In this document: in pieces, positions 1 through 11,065 of the stretch
Numbering within the stretch: the first letter of the stretch is position 1
How the letters are laid out: each line of letters opens with the position of its first letter
NCBI GenBank assembly: GCA_023213395.1
Contig: CM041465.1
Span: 34,913,741 to 34,977,740 of the forward strand
Direction: 5' to 3'
Source of the DNA: Cycas panzhihuaensis
Lineage: Eukaryota; Cycadophyta
DNA length: 64,000 nucleotides
Program-made: the position numbers and the translations under genes
Notes under the pieces: model-generated
Told to the model about the DNA's origin: nothing
The model's database searches: none
What the model saw: the letters and a program-made list of their open reading frames with translations, nothing else

Positions 1-546
1 GTCTCGAAATTCACAGGAGCGAAGGGAATATTCCCTAATCTCATCAGGAGAGCATTTCGCCCCAACCCTAATGACCTTGCCCGGGGCCAAGACTACGTCT
101 TGAATTCCCCCCATGCACATGGCATTGCCCTCTTCAAAGTGAAGAGGGGCAAGATCAACGGGAGGAGGAGGAATAGGAGAGGGGATCGGATCAGCGAGCG
201 TGGATCCGATCGCAAGGATCTTCCGGTGACCGAGCCGGTGGTGACCAGAAGGCAGATTAGGTGCAAGGCCCCCAGGCGGTCCCAGTGGCGCTTCATCATC
301 CTCGAAATAGTCCACTCCATGGATGACCCTATTTCGAGTAGAAGAAGCGCTAGAAGGGAAAGGAGCAACGGACCGGGTGATCATTGGATCGCTCAACTCC
401 TTCATGGAAATCCAAGGAAAACCAGAAGAGGCTCCTCGAGAGGAGCGAAGGCAATTCCTCAAAACCATCACTGCGGGGTGATGAAAAGAAGAAGCGGCGG
501 GCGGGTCGGCATGAGCGATGGTGCGTGACCCGCGCGAGGGCTAGTC
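1..546 (-). CDS. pol: gypsy-1 protease-to-RT linker (partial, runs off window)
   Basis: This minus-strand stretch continues from the protease toward the expected reverse transcriptase. One frame carries a proline-rich run followed by DLAPLHFEEGNAMCMGG, then KVIRVGAKCSPDEIREYS. That resembles the segment just upstream of RT in Tat/Athila pol genes, and matches gypsy-2 at 48,159-48,260 (IPKIIKSGASCTPQHISQF). The frame differs from that of the protease, so a frameshift or sequence error lies between about 470 and 600. The RT itself is outside the window. Open frames on the opposite strand here are shadows. Confidence 0.5.
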
Positions 547-1614
547 TCACCAACGAGAGGTTCCAAACGAGGGTCTAGAGCGAGACAGGTACGACCCATT
601 GGCACGAAGGAAAGAAATGGGGTGGAGACAACCCTCATCTCCATCAAGCGATTCATCATCGCTGAACGAAGCAAGGTACCCATAACTCCCGACGCCAATA
701 GGGGCAAAACGTGCGAGACTAGGAAGGGAAGATGTGGGATCTTCTTCTGACGGATTGGGTATACCAATTGAACAAGCCGAGGCGTGAGTGGGTGAACCTT
801 GGTTTGCCGAATTGGCATAACGAGTTTGTTTGGCAAAAGGACGTTCACGGGGAACCACTCTCATCCGTCCGTCATGGACGAATTTAAGCTGTCCCCAAAG
901 GGTCGAACACACGGCTCCCATTTGGTCGAGCCATGGGCGACCTAGAAGGAGGTTGTAATCCACGTCAACGTCGAGGACTACAACATCTAAGAAGGACAGT
1001 TTGACCCCAAGGGTGAGCGGAATCGCGACAGATCCGAGAGGGGTCTTCTCGCTACCGTCATACCCTTGGCATCGCCAGGGAACGGGTTCCAAGGCGGAGA
1101 TACCAAGCTCTTGCATAACACGCAAGGGCATGGCATTGACAGAAGAGCCGTTGTCGACAACAGTTCTTCGGAGGGTACAATCAGGCGTATCGATCGTGAT
1201 GGTGAATGGGAAGTTCCACTGACGTTCCCGTTCACCGGTGGGAGGAAGATCCTTAGGATCGAAGGAAATAGTGGGTCCGCCACCTTGGGCGACGCCCAAA
1301 GCGTGGACAGGCACATCTCCCGATCCTAAAGCTTCCAGGAGGAGGGCCCGTTGCTCGGGACAACTCCTCAGAACGTCCATCAAGGACATTCTGCGGCCAA
1401 GTATGGAGCTCGTCCCACGACGAGAAGGGTTTACCCTTCCCTGGGTTGGGTAAGTGCCCTTCGAAAGTCGTAACGACCCGCACGTGAATAGCCTTGGGAA
1501 AAGAGGGATTCGGGAGGAAGGGTCTCCTAAGGGGATCGGAAGGAATGGAAGAACCGGCAGCTCCGCTTCCTTAGCAGCTTGAGATCGCGTGAGGCGAAGT
1601 CGGAGTTGCTTCAA
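547..1614 (-). CDS. pro: gypsy-1 gag-pol segment with retropepsin (aspartic protease)
   Basis: A 355-residue open frame. Residues about 74-100 (MSLMDVLRSCPEQRALLLEA) match the pre-protease segment of gypsy-2. The retropepsin domain covers about residues 135-250: the active site is VVDNGSSVNAMP (Asp154-Asn-Gly), the usual plant gypsy variant of D-T/S-G. The second hallmark, NLLLGRPWLDQMGAVCS, sits near residues 221-237. In a working element this dimeric protease would cut the Gag-Pol polyprotein in virus-like particles. Both hallmarks are intact, so the domain could still fold. The start is arbitrary because the domain is normally part of a longer polyprotein with gag. Opposite-strand frames are shadows. 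Confidence 0.85.
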   Translation of the reverse strand: MKQLRLRLTRSQAAKEAELPVLPFLPIPLGDPSSRIPLFPRLFTCGSLRLSKGTYPTQGRVNPSRRGTSSILGRRMSLMDVLRSCPEQRALLLEALGSGDVPVHALGVAQGGGPTISFDPKDLPPTGERERQWNFPFTITIDTPDCTLRRTVVDNGSSVNAMPLRVMQELGISALEPVPWRCQGYDGSEKTPLGSVAIPLTLGVKLSFLDVVVLDVDVDYNLLLGRPWLDQMGAVCSTLWGQLKFVHDGRMRVVPRERPFAKQTRYANSANQGSPTHASACSIGIPNPSEEDPTSSLPSLARFAPIGVGSYGYLASFSDDESLDGDEGCLHPISFLRANGSYLSRSRPSFGTSRW

Positions 1615-1823
1615 GCAATCGAATCACCTTCTTCCCCTATTCCGGTCGTGAAGGCGACGGAGTACGGCGGCAAGGAGAACGCGAAGTGGAAGAAGAGTTA
1701 GGCGCCCTTCCCTTTGTCGCGGAAGGGCGGGGATCAGTGATCTTCCTCGATTACAGTTGTTCTTGGTTTGGGGTTGCGATCACGTTCCCCATGTTTAGGA
1801 ACGGATCCTTGTGAACAGTTGGT

Positions 1824-2461
1824 CTAGATTAGGCCTTGAGGCCCGTTTGGGAGAGGAATCGCGTCGGGGCATCCTTTGGATCTTTGGGCCCTACAACGTG
1901 AATCGTCATGGAAGCAATCCCCATGAATGGAACACCACTTCTTCTCAAGCGGAGGGTGGACCTTCTCTCTTGGGAGGATGGCGTTCCCATTCACAGGAAG
2001 AGGAGCTTGGGTAGTTTGTGGGACTTGCTTGCTTGAAGTAGGAGGCGTAGGACCTTGAAGCTTGAGCTCCTTCATCGTACGCTCGAACGAGCGTATAGCT
2101 GAGGTGAGGGGATCTAAGGTCCTCTCGGTAGGATGAGAGGAAGACCGCATCGGCTGAGAAGGTTTAGTGTCTTTGGTAGGGGGTGGTGCCTCACGGCGTT
2201 GTGAGGGCTTAAGAGGTTTCTTGAGACCAGCTTGGACCTCAATAGCCTCCAACGCCAAGCACTTGGCGATCGCGGAATCACACGTGGTCGCCCCCATCTT
2301 GAGGACTTCCACGTGGACTTCGGGACGAAGTGCATTGACAAACAGTCCCTTGACTCCTCGGGCAAAGTCGCCTTGGTGGAGTGAAGCAGATCGTGGAATC
2401 GCCGCACAAAGTCACGATTCATCTCATCGTGACCTTGTTTGAGCGAGAGAAGGGATTTCAT
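1824..2461 (-). CDS. gag: gypsy-1 gag, C-terminal part with Cys/His motif
   Basis: Two overlapping minus-strand frames (2,114-2,461 and 1,824-2,312) carry the end of Gag. The first has SLLSLKQGHDEMNRDFVRRF, the conserved retrotransposon Gag helix region with the RDFVRRF signature. The second ends in KKWCSIHGDCFHDDSRCRA at about 1,890-1,940, a C-x2-H-x4-H-x4-C arrangement typical of Tat/Athila Gag proteins in place of a CCHC knuckle, probably a nucleic-acid-binding zinc site. Gypsy-2 has the same motif at about 46,135-46,190. One frameshift separates the two halves. Confidence 0.7.
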
Positions 2462-2485
2462 CCCGCCTCGAATGGGCGAGCTACA

Positions 2486-3205
2486 TCAAAGTAATTGATG
2501 AACTCGTCCACCAATTCCGGAATGAATAGATCGAGTGGGCGGGGAGACGATAAAACCATTTAAGGCGTCACCCCGCAAGGATCGAGGAAAGAGTTTCATC
2601 AAAATATGGTCGTAAGCCCGATGAATCGATGCATGCCATAAAGAAACTACGGACATGCTCACGTCTTGCGACGAAGTCCCATCGAATCTAGGAACTTCAG
2701 GAGGATGAGGCGGCAAGTTGGTTCGCAACGCCTTAACCGAGAGAGGGGTTGACCTAAAGTCCACGAAGGGGCGTGCCCTTGCATGAACCGTAGGATCAAC
2801 GAACGCCGAAGTAGGTGGCGCAAGGAGGCGGATGGGGGTAGGACACCCATCCCTCCTTGAGGAACCACCCCTGGCGACAAGAGGCGTGGAAAAGGCGCCT
2901 TGGAAGGGAGTCGATTCCCTTGCGAGGCACGGATGGAACCGCATTGGATGGCGGACAAGAGGGATGCGAATCGGGTTACGCCCATACAGCCACCCGTAGG
3001 TGGGGCCATTCCGTATGGGTGTAGCGGATCCACCCCATAAGCAGGAAGATGGCTTCCCTACCACCGCCCCAAGGTTGAGAAGTATACCACAGGGGAACGT
3101 AGAAAGAAGCACCAACGCTACTGGGTTGGAGGATGCGTGGGAGCAGATCCCACCGATCAAGTACTGGAAGGCTAGCAGGCGACTAGGCCTATTAGGAGGC
3201 GACAT
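2486..3205 (-). CDS. gag: gypsy-1 gag, capsid-like core
   Basis: An open frame of 239 residues. The recognisable part is the C-terminal quarter (about residues 168-219): PPEVPRFDGTSSQDVSMSVV, then HILMKLFPRSLRGDALNGF. This is the Ty3/gypsy Gag core (Retrotrans_gag type: a 'P-x-F-D-G' entry followed by 'L-F-x-x-S-L-x-G-x-A-x-x-W/F'). Gypsy-2 has the equivalent PKLSGDSSQDLGSYIQVFAL and LFPKSLQGDSLKWF at 45,314-45,592. The N-terminal residues are low complexity and do not resemble a known domain; part of them may be out of frame. Confidence 0.65.
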   Translation of the reverse strand: MSPPNRPSRLLAFQYLIGGICSHASSNPVALVLLSTFPCGILLNLGAVVGKPSSCLWGGSATPIRNGPTYGWLYGRNPIRIPLVRHPMRFHPCLARESTPFQGAFSTPLVARGGSSRRDGCPTPIRLLAPPTSAFVDPTVHARARPFVDFRSTPLSVKALRTNLPPHPPEVPRFDGTSSQDVSMSVVSLWHASIHRAYDHILMKLFPRSLRGDALNGFIVSPPTRSIHSGIGGRVHQLL

Positions 3206-4399
3206 GTGCCGATTTGGGGACAGACATTAGTTGGATCGGGAATGGGTATGCTAACCCCGGTTGAGGGACAGACACCGTGAGAAGGCCTTAAGGCATTAGG
3301 GCCTTGACAAGGGATGGAAGGTGCCACACGTGCCCCCACCGCAGAAACGAATGGGGCGTCTGGCGTAGGCACGAAAGGGTTTGTTGTCACAGGAAAGGCG
3401 GACGAGGATGAAGCGTGAGGGGAAGGCGGGGGAGGAAGAGGCTCCCTGCGCAGGACACCCTCAAGCCATTCGGGACGTGGTTGAGAGCATGCCGCACGGC
3501 ATCCGTCAAGAGCCTCAAGCACGTCAACAGGAGGAGTCCCCACATACCCATAAGAGGTGATCGGGACCTCGAACAAGGCATGTCCATCTGAAGGTTCCTC
3601 ATAAAAATCGCCCATTGCGTGGCAATCCTCAGGAGGAACGGATCCCTCTACGGCGTGGGTAGAAGGATGGGGAGCACAAGAAAGGTGTTGATCGATCGGG
3701 TAGTAGAAGGAGTCGTCACCCTCTTGGGTGGACTCCGGAATGACAGAAGGAAGAGCTTGGGTTTCCATAACCGAAGCGTGGTAGGCCCAATCGGAAGAGT
3801 ACCCTTCCATAGTCGGATCGGGATCCGACGAGGCAAGAAGGCTATACTCGGGGTCTTCTAACAAAGGGGGTAGACCCGCAACGACGAGAGAAAGCAGGCG
3901 CATGCAAGGTCGGCCAAGCGATGTCGAAAAGAGAAGGAACGGTATAACACGCGTTGGGGTCGCCCAACGTGGAGGTCAAGACAGTATAGAAAGGATCACG
4001 CAGAGTAGAAAACCAACCAGAGAAGGCGAGACTAGATCCCTTCTTGGCGGTCCCAGTATGGTCGCCATGATGGGCCACACGGATAACCGCCCGATAAGCG
4101 GGGGAGAGATGGTGACGAAACGGTAGGAAGTGGAACCTACAAGGCAAGCAACTACCACGCAGGGCGCCCCGTGCGCCGGAGCGCGAGTTCGGGATCTGCA
4201 ATGGAGTATGGCTACTACTGGGTGACCCTTCACCGCCTTGAGCGAAGGGCGAAGATACGTGGGGACGAACCCGGGTTGACTCGGGAGTAGGCCCCTCCAC
4301 CCTTGGGTGGCGGAAGGGAGAGAAAGAACCTAACAAGGATAGGTCAAGAACAATCCTATGCAACCTAACCGGTATACGAGCGATCTGAAGCAAGAGCAA
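3172..4399 (-). CDS. gag: gypsy-1 gag, N-terminal region (low complexity)
   Basis: Two overlapping minus-strand frames (3,842-4,399 and 3,172-3,903) precede the Gag core. They encode Pro/Ser/Asp-rich sequence with no recognised domain. Position, strand and the continuous open reading favour an N-terminal Gag extension, as in long Gag proteins of Tat-like elements. The corresponding part of gypsy-2 (about 44,170-45,300) is similarly Pro/Ser-rich but full of stops. The true start codon is uncertain; the ATG at 4,399 is a candidate only. Confidence 0.4.
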
Positions 4400-5284
4400 G
4401 GCTTAAGGAAGAGGGAGGAAGGGTAAGAGAGAAGAAGACTCCTACAACCTTTCCTCCGAATAACAACAGTACATGCAACAAGGCAAACAAATCGCAAACC
4501 AATACGAAAAAGGCAATTTTCCTTTTAATCTTCGATGTTCTAATTACTAGGAAAAGAATAAAAGAAGGAAAAAGACCAGGTGCGAAGAGGAACGGAGGCG
4601 TGCACTTGGGCAGGCGTGAGAGATGGCGTAGCCTTCAGGAGGAGCACCCAACCACTCCGCGCATCTGGGATGTGAAATGTGGCGGCGGCGAAAGGGGCTT
4701 CCTTACCTTCCCGTGAAAAGTAAATGCGATCTCAAGGAAGGAAAGAAACGCTAACTAGCAAATGAGATAGCATAAACTATGACACATGCAAGGGACGCTT
4801 ACCGGTGGAAGGGGGCAACGGGCAACGTTCTCCGCGCGTCCCGAGTACCTGTAAGCAACAAAGGTCTCCCTCTTGCCGAGGGGAGAACACCTATATGCAA
4901 CACAAAGATCTAGCAATATATGTCTAACAACATAAACGAGAGTCTAAATGTACATGCATCAGTGTTAGTCCAATAAGGAAAATACCAAAGAAGAACGATC
5001 CAAATGAAAGGAAACAACAAGGTAAGCCTCGGAGTGGCCTACCGCCCGTAAATGGTGCCCAAACCTCTCCCCAAGAGCCACGGCGGCCGAGGAGAAAGTC
5101 AAGACTCAAGGCCGGAAAACTACCGCAAGAAGGGGCAAGAAAGACCCAAAGACACCCACGGGGAACCGGGATGCTACGGGGAGCAAACCGGGTAACCGGG
5201 GAGCAAAGGTGGAGCAAGAACCCACGGTTGGGGCCTATGGATGGCACCTAAACTGAATAAAGGGTCCCAAATCGTGGCGCAACT
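4400..5284 (-). other. gypsy-1 leader (non-coding)
   Basis: Between the gag start region and the probable LTR lies roughly 0.9 kb with only short unrelated frames on both strands. I see no domain. It is best read as the 5' untranslated leader. Confidence 0.4.
5262..5283 (-). promoter_or_regulatory. Possible gypsy-1 primer binding site (tRNA-Asp-like)
   Basis: The minus strand reads ttgcgccacgatttgggacc, which by eye matches about 12 of 20 positions of the tggcgccgttgccggggacc-type primer site used by many Tat/Athila elements. It lies directly next to a tgtgacac sequence that could be the inner LTR edge. The match is weak and depends on the LTR call. Confidence 0.3.
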
Positions 5285-6633
5285 TGTGACACTGCTGGTT
5301 TGGCGACCAAAGGAGCCTTGAACCCTTGTTTGCAAGGCAAGAGTAGCAGGCGAGAGGGAGGCTTTGGAGGGCTTTGAGCCGCTTAGGGAGCGTGGCGGTG
5401 GTGCGGAATCCACCCGGCTCTGTCCAAAGCCTATGCAACCCCTCAACGCCGCTACCTTGACAAGAACGAGTAAGAAGCGGAGGGAGAGTGGTACAGTTAG
5501 CCTCAAGAGGGAGGAAAACCAACTCTCAAGCAACAAATGAAAACAAATAAGTCAAGTGTAAATATCACCAAAAACAAATACAAAGTGAAGAGTACACGGA
5601 AAGGGAGGCAAGGGATTTGCCTCACCAAAAGACAAGAAGGGCTAGAACAAACGGCCTGCACTGAATAGAGCAGCCGGGGCCTGCTATGGAGGTGGAGCAG
5701 AAACACACGCAAACGGGAGCTCGTGGACTGGGTAGAAAACAGCTGGAAACCGCTTCAAAGGAGCCCTCTCCAAGGCGTTTGAGGGGCTGAGAGAATGTCT
5801 CAGCCAAGCCAAAGGAGAGTCAAGGCAGATGAAGAGTGCAGTCGATTAAAGAAGAAACAATGTAAGAGAGCAGAGCAGGAGAGTGTTCCTCTTGAGAGTA
5901 AATCCAAAAGTGAGCCAAAAAGATCCAAAGAGAGAGCTTCAAAACGAGCCAAAAGATGTTTAAGTACTAAAGCAAAACCCTAAAGTACGCGAATAGGGCA
6001 CGGCTGGGAGGGAGAAAAGGCGCGAACCACGTGGCGGTTCGCATAAATGCGAAATTGCCACGGATTTTAAAAACAAGCGAGGCAGTCGTCTCACGGAAAC
6101 TTTAGCTGCATGAATATTCCAGTGATCTGCGAAAATTCCCAGATGCGAAGATCACGCAGATCACGAAGATTACGGTGGTATACACCTGGAGAGACAAATG
6201 GGGCCCGCCAACCGTCCAGTCGGGGGCAAGCGGCGAAAAGGCTAAAGGACAACTAAAACACCCACCCGAGAGCATACAAGCCAAGAAACGGGCCCACGGG
6301 AGCAGAAATAGGCCCCAAATGAGGTGGCAAGCTAACCAAGCGATGATGGGACATCACACGGGTGGAGGTGGCGCAAACCCGGTGGATCCGGAGAGAGGAG
6401 GCGGATGCGAAGTAACACGGTCACCAAGGTGCCACACTCGCTAAGAGTGTGCCCCTGCTATAGTCGTCATAGGCTAAACATAGGTGTGGACGACGACCAG
6501 GCCGCCCACAAAGTCATACGCATGCAAATATGTAAGCAGATAATCAGTACATAAAAGTGATGATAATGCTAGAGACATACCTGCACTTACCTGAGTCGGT
6601 GATTCCGTATCCATTCCCGGAAGCCGGGAAACA
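5285..6633 (-). repeat. Probable gypsy-1 5' LTR
   Basis: Read on the minus strand the block would start tgtttcccgg (right edge, 6,633) and end gtgtcaca (left edge, 5,285), giving about 1.35 kb with TG...CA ends, a normal size for Tat-like LTRs. Its partner LTR is outside the window, so neither edge can be confirmed. The right edge coincides with an abrupt switch from GC-rich DNA to an AT-rich chromovirus integrase. Confidence 0.4.
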
Positions 6634-6637
6634 GATA

Positions 6638-7260
6638 CTTTCCAAAGAAACAAAATATTAAGTCTCAATTGGTCTCTTTTAACCCCTACATATTCCTCAA
6701 GACAAATGACAAGACATCACTATAGACTTCATCAAAAGTTTACCATTATCTATTAGCTTTGACTCGATCTTATTAACCATTGATAGAAACACTAAGTATA
6801 CCCATTTCTCACTTATCTACACCTCCTATAAAGCATCTCACCTTATTGATCTCTATATTTAGTCTATTTTCTACCTCCATAATTTTCAATCAATAATAGG
6901 TTATAATTAAGACTCCAAATTTACTAGCTCAGTTTGGCAAGATCTCTCTTAAGCCATAAGGACTTCATTTAATATAAGTTTAACTTACCACCCACAAACT
7001 AATGGCCAATCCAAATTCTTAAATAAGATGTTTGAAATATATTTACAATGCTTTGCTTCTAAACACTAGTATAAATAAACCTCCTAGTTAGCTCTTGTAA
7101 AATATTAAGACAACTCATCTCATCACTCATCTATTAGTATATCTCCATTTATGGCCCTCTATGGCTATCCCAATCCATCTCATCATACCCTCAAAACTAA
7201 CTTTTAAGCCATTACAATTTAATAGAATCTTGAGGATATGGATTAAATACTTCATACACT
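6638..7260 (+). pseudogene. int: Chromovirus integrase core (decayed)
   Basis: The translation carries the hallmarks of a plant chromovirus integrase with many stops: QRNK, then a GLLQPLPIP-like segment (GLF-PLHIP), ITIDFIKSLPLSISFDSILL (first Asp at 6,725-6,727), DSKFTSSVWQD (second Asp at 6,911-6,913), and YHPQTNGQSKFLNKMFEIYL. The catalytic Glu expected in the last motif is Lys (aaa at about 7,013-7,015). The HHCC zinc finger is absent because the left end is interrupted by gypsy-1. It cannot be functional. Confidence 0.8.
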
Positions 7261-7320
7261 CAAACAAAGCTTAGTAATAGTGCAAATTACATGAAACAAA
7301 TAACTGATTACAACTATTCT

Positions 7321-7720
7321 AATCACTCCTTTTTTATTTTTGACTTATTTTTCTTTCATCTCCAACCATATAAGTAGTAGTCTCTTAAAAACCATAAAAT
7401 TCAAAAGCTCAGTCCATTCTATTATAGCTCATATAAAGCACTCCAATGGATTCATGAAATTACCTATGCACTTAAGTTCCCACCCATCACTAAGATCCAT
7501 AATGTTTTCATATTTCATGACTTAAAAAGCACCTTAATAAAGAGATCATTCCTCAATATATCCTCTTAGTCCTTAATGAAGAAGAATACCTTACTATTCT
7601 ACCTAAACATATTTTAACTAATTGATAACATTGTCTCTAAAATAGGACCATCTTTAAGTATTTAGTATAGTGGATTAACTATAAGCCTAAGGAAGTGATG
7701 TGAGAATCAACTAGATTTGT
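7321..7720 (+). pseudogene. int: Chromovirus integrase C-terminus: GPY/F and chromodomain-like tail
   Basis: One frame reads LQPYK, KLSPFYYSSYKALQWIHEI, then TYALKFPPITKIHNVFIFHD, which matches the GPY/F module (KLxPRYxGPF, AYxLxLPxxxxIHPVFHVS). About 100 bases later a second segment reads YLV-W-INYKPKEVM-E, the core of a chromodomain (YLVKWxGxxxxEATWE), including the aromatic-site Trp. Chromodomains steer insertion to marked chromatin. Stops interrupt both parts. Confidence 0.65.
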
Positions 7721-7763
7721 TAAATAACATCTACATCTCCTTGGCTTCTAGGAATTAACATAT

Positions 7764-7777
7764 CAAAGAAGGAGACC
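7764..7777 (+). promoter_or_regulatory. Chromovirus polypurine tract
   Basis: The purine-rich run caaagaaggagacc immediately precedes a TGTTAC sequence just after the pol remnant. This is where plus-strand synthesis would be primed. Confidence 0.5.
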
Positions 7778-8168
7778 TGTTACATAATTGTATATTATTA
7801 CCAGAACAATATTGCTAATACATGTGACCAAGGACCCTGGTGGTTAGTGCCAGCCACTAACTTTTGTATATGGACCACTTATATCCACTAATAGAATTAT
7901 AGGCCACTTATCCCACCAATTATATTATATGTAAGAGACTTATCTTGTCTATTTAAGGCTGATCAAATATGAAGTGAGAATTACTATGTATTATTACTTC
8001 TTATGAGATCATACTTCTATACATATTTTTGTTCTCTTTGGTATCTTTGTAAGCATCTAATCATTGTATATTTATTCTAATTAATAGGAAAGAATATCTA
8101 ATGCTACCCATATTGTATCCCTTAAGCTATTTATATTTGTTAGTTATAGATAATATTAGGTGGTAACG
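7778..8168 (+). repeat. Chromovirus 3' LTR (approximate 3' end)
   Basis: The sequence begins tgttacataattg directly after the polypurine tract. The end is not clear; ggtggtaac near 8,168 could be a decayed partner of the TGTTAC terminus. No second copy is in the window for comparison. Confidence 0.35.
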
Positions 8169-8169
8169 T

Positions 8170-9830
8170 CCCATTACATCTGGATTAATAAGGAACATAT
8201 GTAATATCTCACTTGGTATATATTATATATAGTATTCTTATATTTTCTCTTTCTATTTTGATGTAATCATCCCTTGATGTAAATGAGTTCTAGTTAAAAT
8301 CCATTTTAGGTATGTGGTATATACTTTGGTTTATAGTTCATATTAGGGTATAGTGTTATATATGTTCATAGGTAGCACGTTTACATGCATATGTTATATA
8401 CATACAAATATTTTGGGGTCCACATACCCATATATTATAAATGATATAAATACTAAATACACTAAATAAATATGGCTAGATTACTTATAGGATAAAAAGT
8501 AAATAAGAAGGGACACATAATATGAATGAGAGAATAAGATTCTATGGTGTAAATTTTAGACTCCATGACCTTTATGTCTAATCTACTTTAATGGTTCCAC
8601 TTTTTAGCTTAGACTATTCTTATGATAGAAAAGGGAATTAATGATAGGAGACTTATAAGAAGAAAGAAAATCTTACTTTTGGGCTAGTATGGACTTAAAT
8701 GCCACATCATTTACTTTAAATAATTTTCATTGACTTTGGGGAGGTTTGCTTTAGAAACTTCATCATCTTTAAAAGGGGGAGGTTTTCATTCTTTTTAGAG
8801 AAGAGATGAGGAAATTTGAGGGACAAATGAGAGAACTTCTAAGGATATCTTGTATTATAGAGTGGAATTTGATGGAGGTCTATTATTAGATGACACTCAC
8901 ATTGGCATTATTCATTTCCCTTATGCTAGTTATATTAAAATCTGTACTATTGGCAAGGGTATACTATTGTTTCAAGTAGAGGTTTTACTAGAAGGAATTA
9001 CAAGAATGCTAGTTGTTCATATGCTTAATATGTGGGAGCTTCTTCTATATTAAGGAAATATATATTGTGTGGCATGTAGTAATAACTCAACTTAGGACCT
9101 TATATCAATCTTCTATATTAGTAACTTGGTCTAGGACCATATGTTAGTAATCAATTATAATGGCTTGGTTGAAGACCATACATCAATGATTTGTTTTAGG
9201 ACTATATATATGAGCCACCACTAGTTTTATTCTTCACATATTGGTATAGGAAGAAGTTAGATATGGTTTTATAATATTAGATGAGCCTTAAAGTTACTAC
9301 ATTATGCCATAGTCTAATTAACAATAATGAGTTAATGGGTTTAGATGGTGAATTAGAAGTTGGGTCACAAGTAAAGAGTCAAAAGGAAGTATCGTCATGT
9401 TGGTATCACATGCCTCATCTTGGGGATAATTTCTCATATGGAGTTTTTGAATGGTTGGGTGGTGCATACCTCTAAGAAATTTATTTTTTCCTACCTAAAG
9501 ATAAGTTCATTATATCTTGATCTTGTGTAAATATTCTACAAAAATTATGAAATGAATATTAGGATTATATTACATGTGTAAAAGTTTATACTCAAGTTAT
9601 ATGTTTTAAATCCCCTTATGAAGAGAAAAATGTATATGTACTAATGTCACATAGTGTGTTTTGTTTGCCTAGATCCTTAGGCTATCATCATAACATGTAG
9701 TTTTTCAGTCCTATGGTTCATTACCTATTATTGTTATTGTTGTTTGTGATTGAGCTTAGACAATCTTGATAAGGTGGTATCCTTAGTGTCAAAAAAGGAA
9801 AAAAAGAGTGAAAGGAAAAAAAGAAAAGAA
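8170..9830. other. AT-rich DNA without recognised content
   Basis: The longest frames are under 70 codons (8,850-9,053 and 9,281-9,475, both plus strand) and I recognise no domain in either. It is probably degraded transposon sequence. Confidence 0.5.
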
Positions 9831-9839
9831 AATTTATTT

Positions 9840-10700
9840 ATTATTTTACACCCTTTATCATAAGTGAGATCCCCACTCTTGTAGGCTCCCCTTCTTCCTC
9901 CAAGGTAAGGTCGTTAATGGTTTATTTGTCACTAGTGGGAAGGTTTACTACTTCCTCTATTATTTGTTGATTATATTTTAGCATATATAACTTCTTTAGA
10001 GGGCCCTTCTATTGACACTTATGATCCTTGCTCTATTTCTTATTATAGTTGAAACATGTTTCCTTCTTACAATGCTTGATCTATGAAGTACTTATCATTT
10101 ATCCTAGTTTCTAGGTAAAGCTTAGGGTCTATGTTATATATGGTAACTTGTTGATATTTCTTAAATTTCCTTCATTTCTTCTTACTTAGGAGATAGCATA
10201 AACCTCAATGCTCATATTTTTGGCTTAAATTATTGCTTAACTAAGGTTATAGATAATTAGAAACTTAAATTAGATATGTTCCTTCAAGCGACTGAGATAT
10301 GTTTTCATTGGAAATATTTCCTCTATTTAACTAGACAATATGTTTTCTAGATTTTAAAATTATTTAGTATATTATTATATTGTACCTACTTATTGTAGCC
10401 TATGTTAACTTGCATAAAAGTCTTGATTCTAGATGTCTTATGCTATTTACATATCACACTCTTGAAATTTTCCTAGTTGAAATTGGTGGTATTTTTATAG
10501 TCATATTGCTACCATATAAACTAGTGGACTACTATGGACTACTCTATTACTCAAGTATAAGGGTGAAAAAGATATTTTATCATTTCTTAAACTAGCATAT
10601 ACGATAAAATAAGCATCCATCTTAGTCAACCATGCTCTTATATCTAAATTTTTATCAAGGTTAAAAAACTATGCATGTATTTCCATGTTTTTAATAGTTG
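9840..10700 (-). pseudogene. gag: Chromovirus-type gag (decayed)
   Basis: Minus-strand reading from about 10,663 gives DIRAWLTKMDAYFIVYASLR, the start of a gypsy Gag core (W-L-x-K-M-D-x-Y-F), followed by a degraded segment resembling the 'F-x-x-L, FPMKTYLSRLKEHI' part of Gag. Near 10,015-10,057 it carries CFNYNKK-SKDHKC, the shape of the plant chromovirus Gag knuckle (CxxCxxKxxxxHKC) with the second Cys replaced by Tyr. Many stops. No protease or pol follows to the left, so the element is truncated at about 9,840. Confidence 0.55.
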
Positions 10701-11065
10701 CCCTACCTAGATTTCATAAATTCTTTGATGTGTCCTCTTATTATTGATCTTATTATTTCTCTTTTATAGACTGTTGGTCTTTCCTAAATATTCCAACTTT
10801 ATATTTAGATTATTAGTTTTTCTTAATAAGTTTAATCAAGGTTTGATACTTCTAGTTTGTCATATATAAAAATTCATTGACTATCTCTTATAGTATTTTT
10901 ATATCCTTATGATCCCTTTGTGGATCACATCTTATAGTACTTTTATATCTCATGCTACCTACTGTACCTACTTTATAATCTTCTTTATTTTTAATTTTTG
11001 AATTATAGGTTTAAATGTAGGTAATATATGTTAGAAATATATGATAAGCCTAGGATCATATAATA

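Larger units (their letters stand above)
1..6633 (-). mobile_element. Tat-like Ty3/gypsy retrotransposon (gypsy-1), 5' portion
   Basis: Read on the minus strand, this block gives a probable 5' LTR, a leader, gag, and protease in the Ty3/gypsy order. Reverse transcriptase and integrase would lie beyond the left edge. It is GC-rich (about half GC by eye) and its frames are longer than elsewhere in the window, which suggests it is the youngest or least decayed element here. The gag core, Cys/His motif and protease align residue by residue with the AT-decayed gypsy-2 at 44,100-52,850. Assignment to the Tat/Athila branch rests on the protease and gag style and on gypsy-2, whose RT and extra RNase H can be read. 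The exact right edge (6,633) is inferred from a gggaaaca end and the abrupt composition change. Confidence 0.8.
6634..8170 (+). mobile_element. Chromovirus-type Ty3/gypsy remnant (3' part)
   Basis: Plus-strand remnant carrying the second half of pol: integrase core, GPY/F domain and a chromodomain-like tail, followed by a polypurine tract and the start of an LTR. It begins inside the integrase, immediately to the right of the gypsy-1 LTR, as expected if gypsy-1 inserted into it. The rest would then lie left of the window. The 3' limit is uncertain. Confidence 0.7.

Noticed and set aside
100-1453. Plus-strand frames at 100-528, 1,001-1,222, 1,066-1,329 and 1,238-1,453
   Set aside because: They lie antisense to the gypsy-1 pol and protease frames and show no domain; GC-rich DNA gives long shadow frames.
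5174-5807. Leu/Ser-rich minus-strand frames upstream of gypsy-1 gag, considered as an extra ORF
   Set aside because: They lie in the probable LTR and leader, overlap in several frames, and match no known domain.
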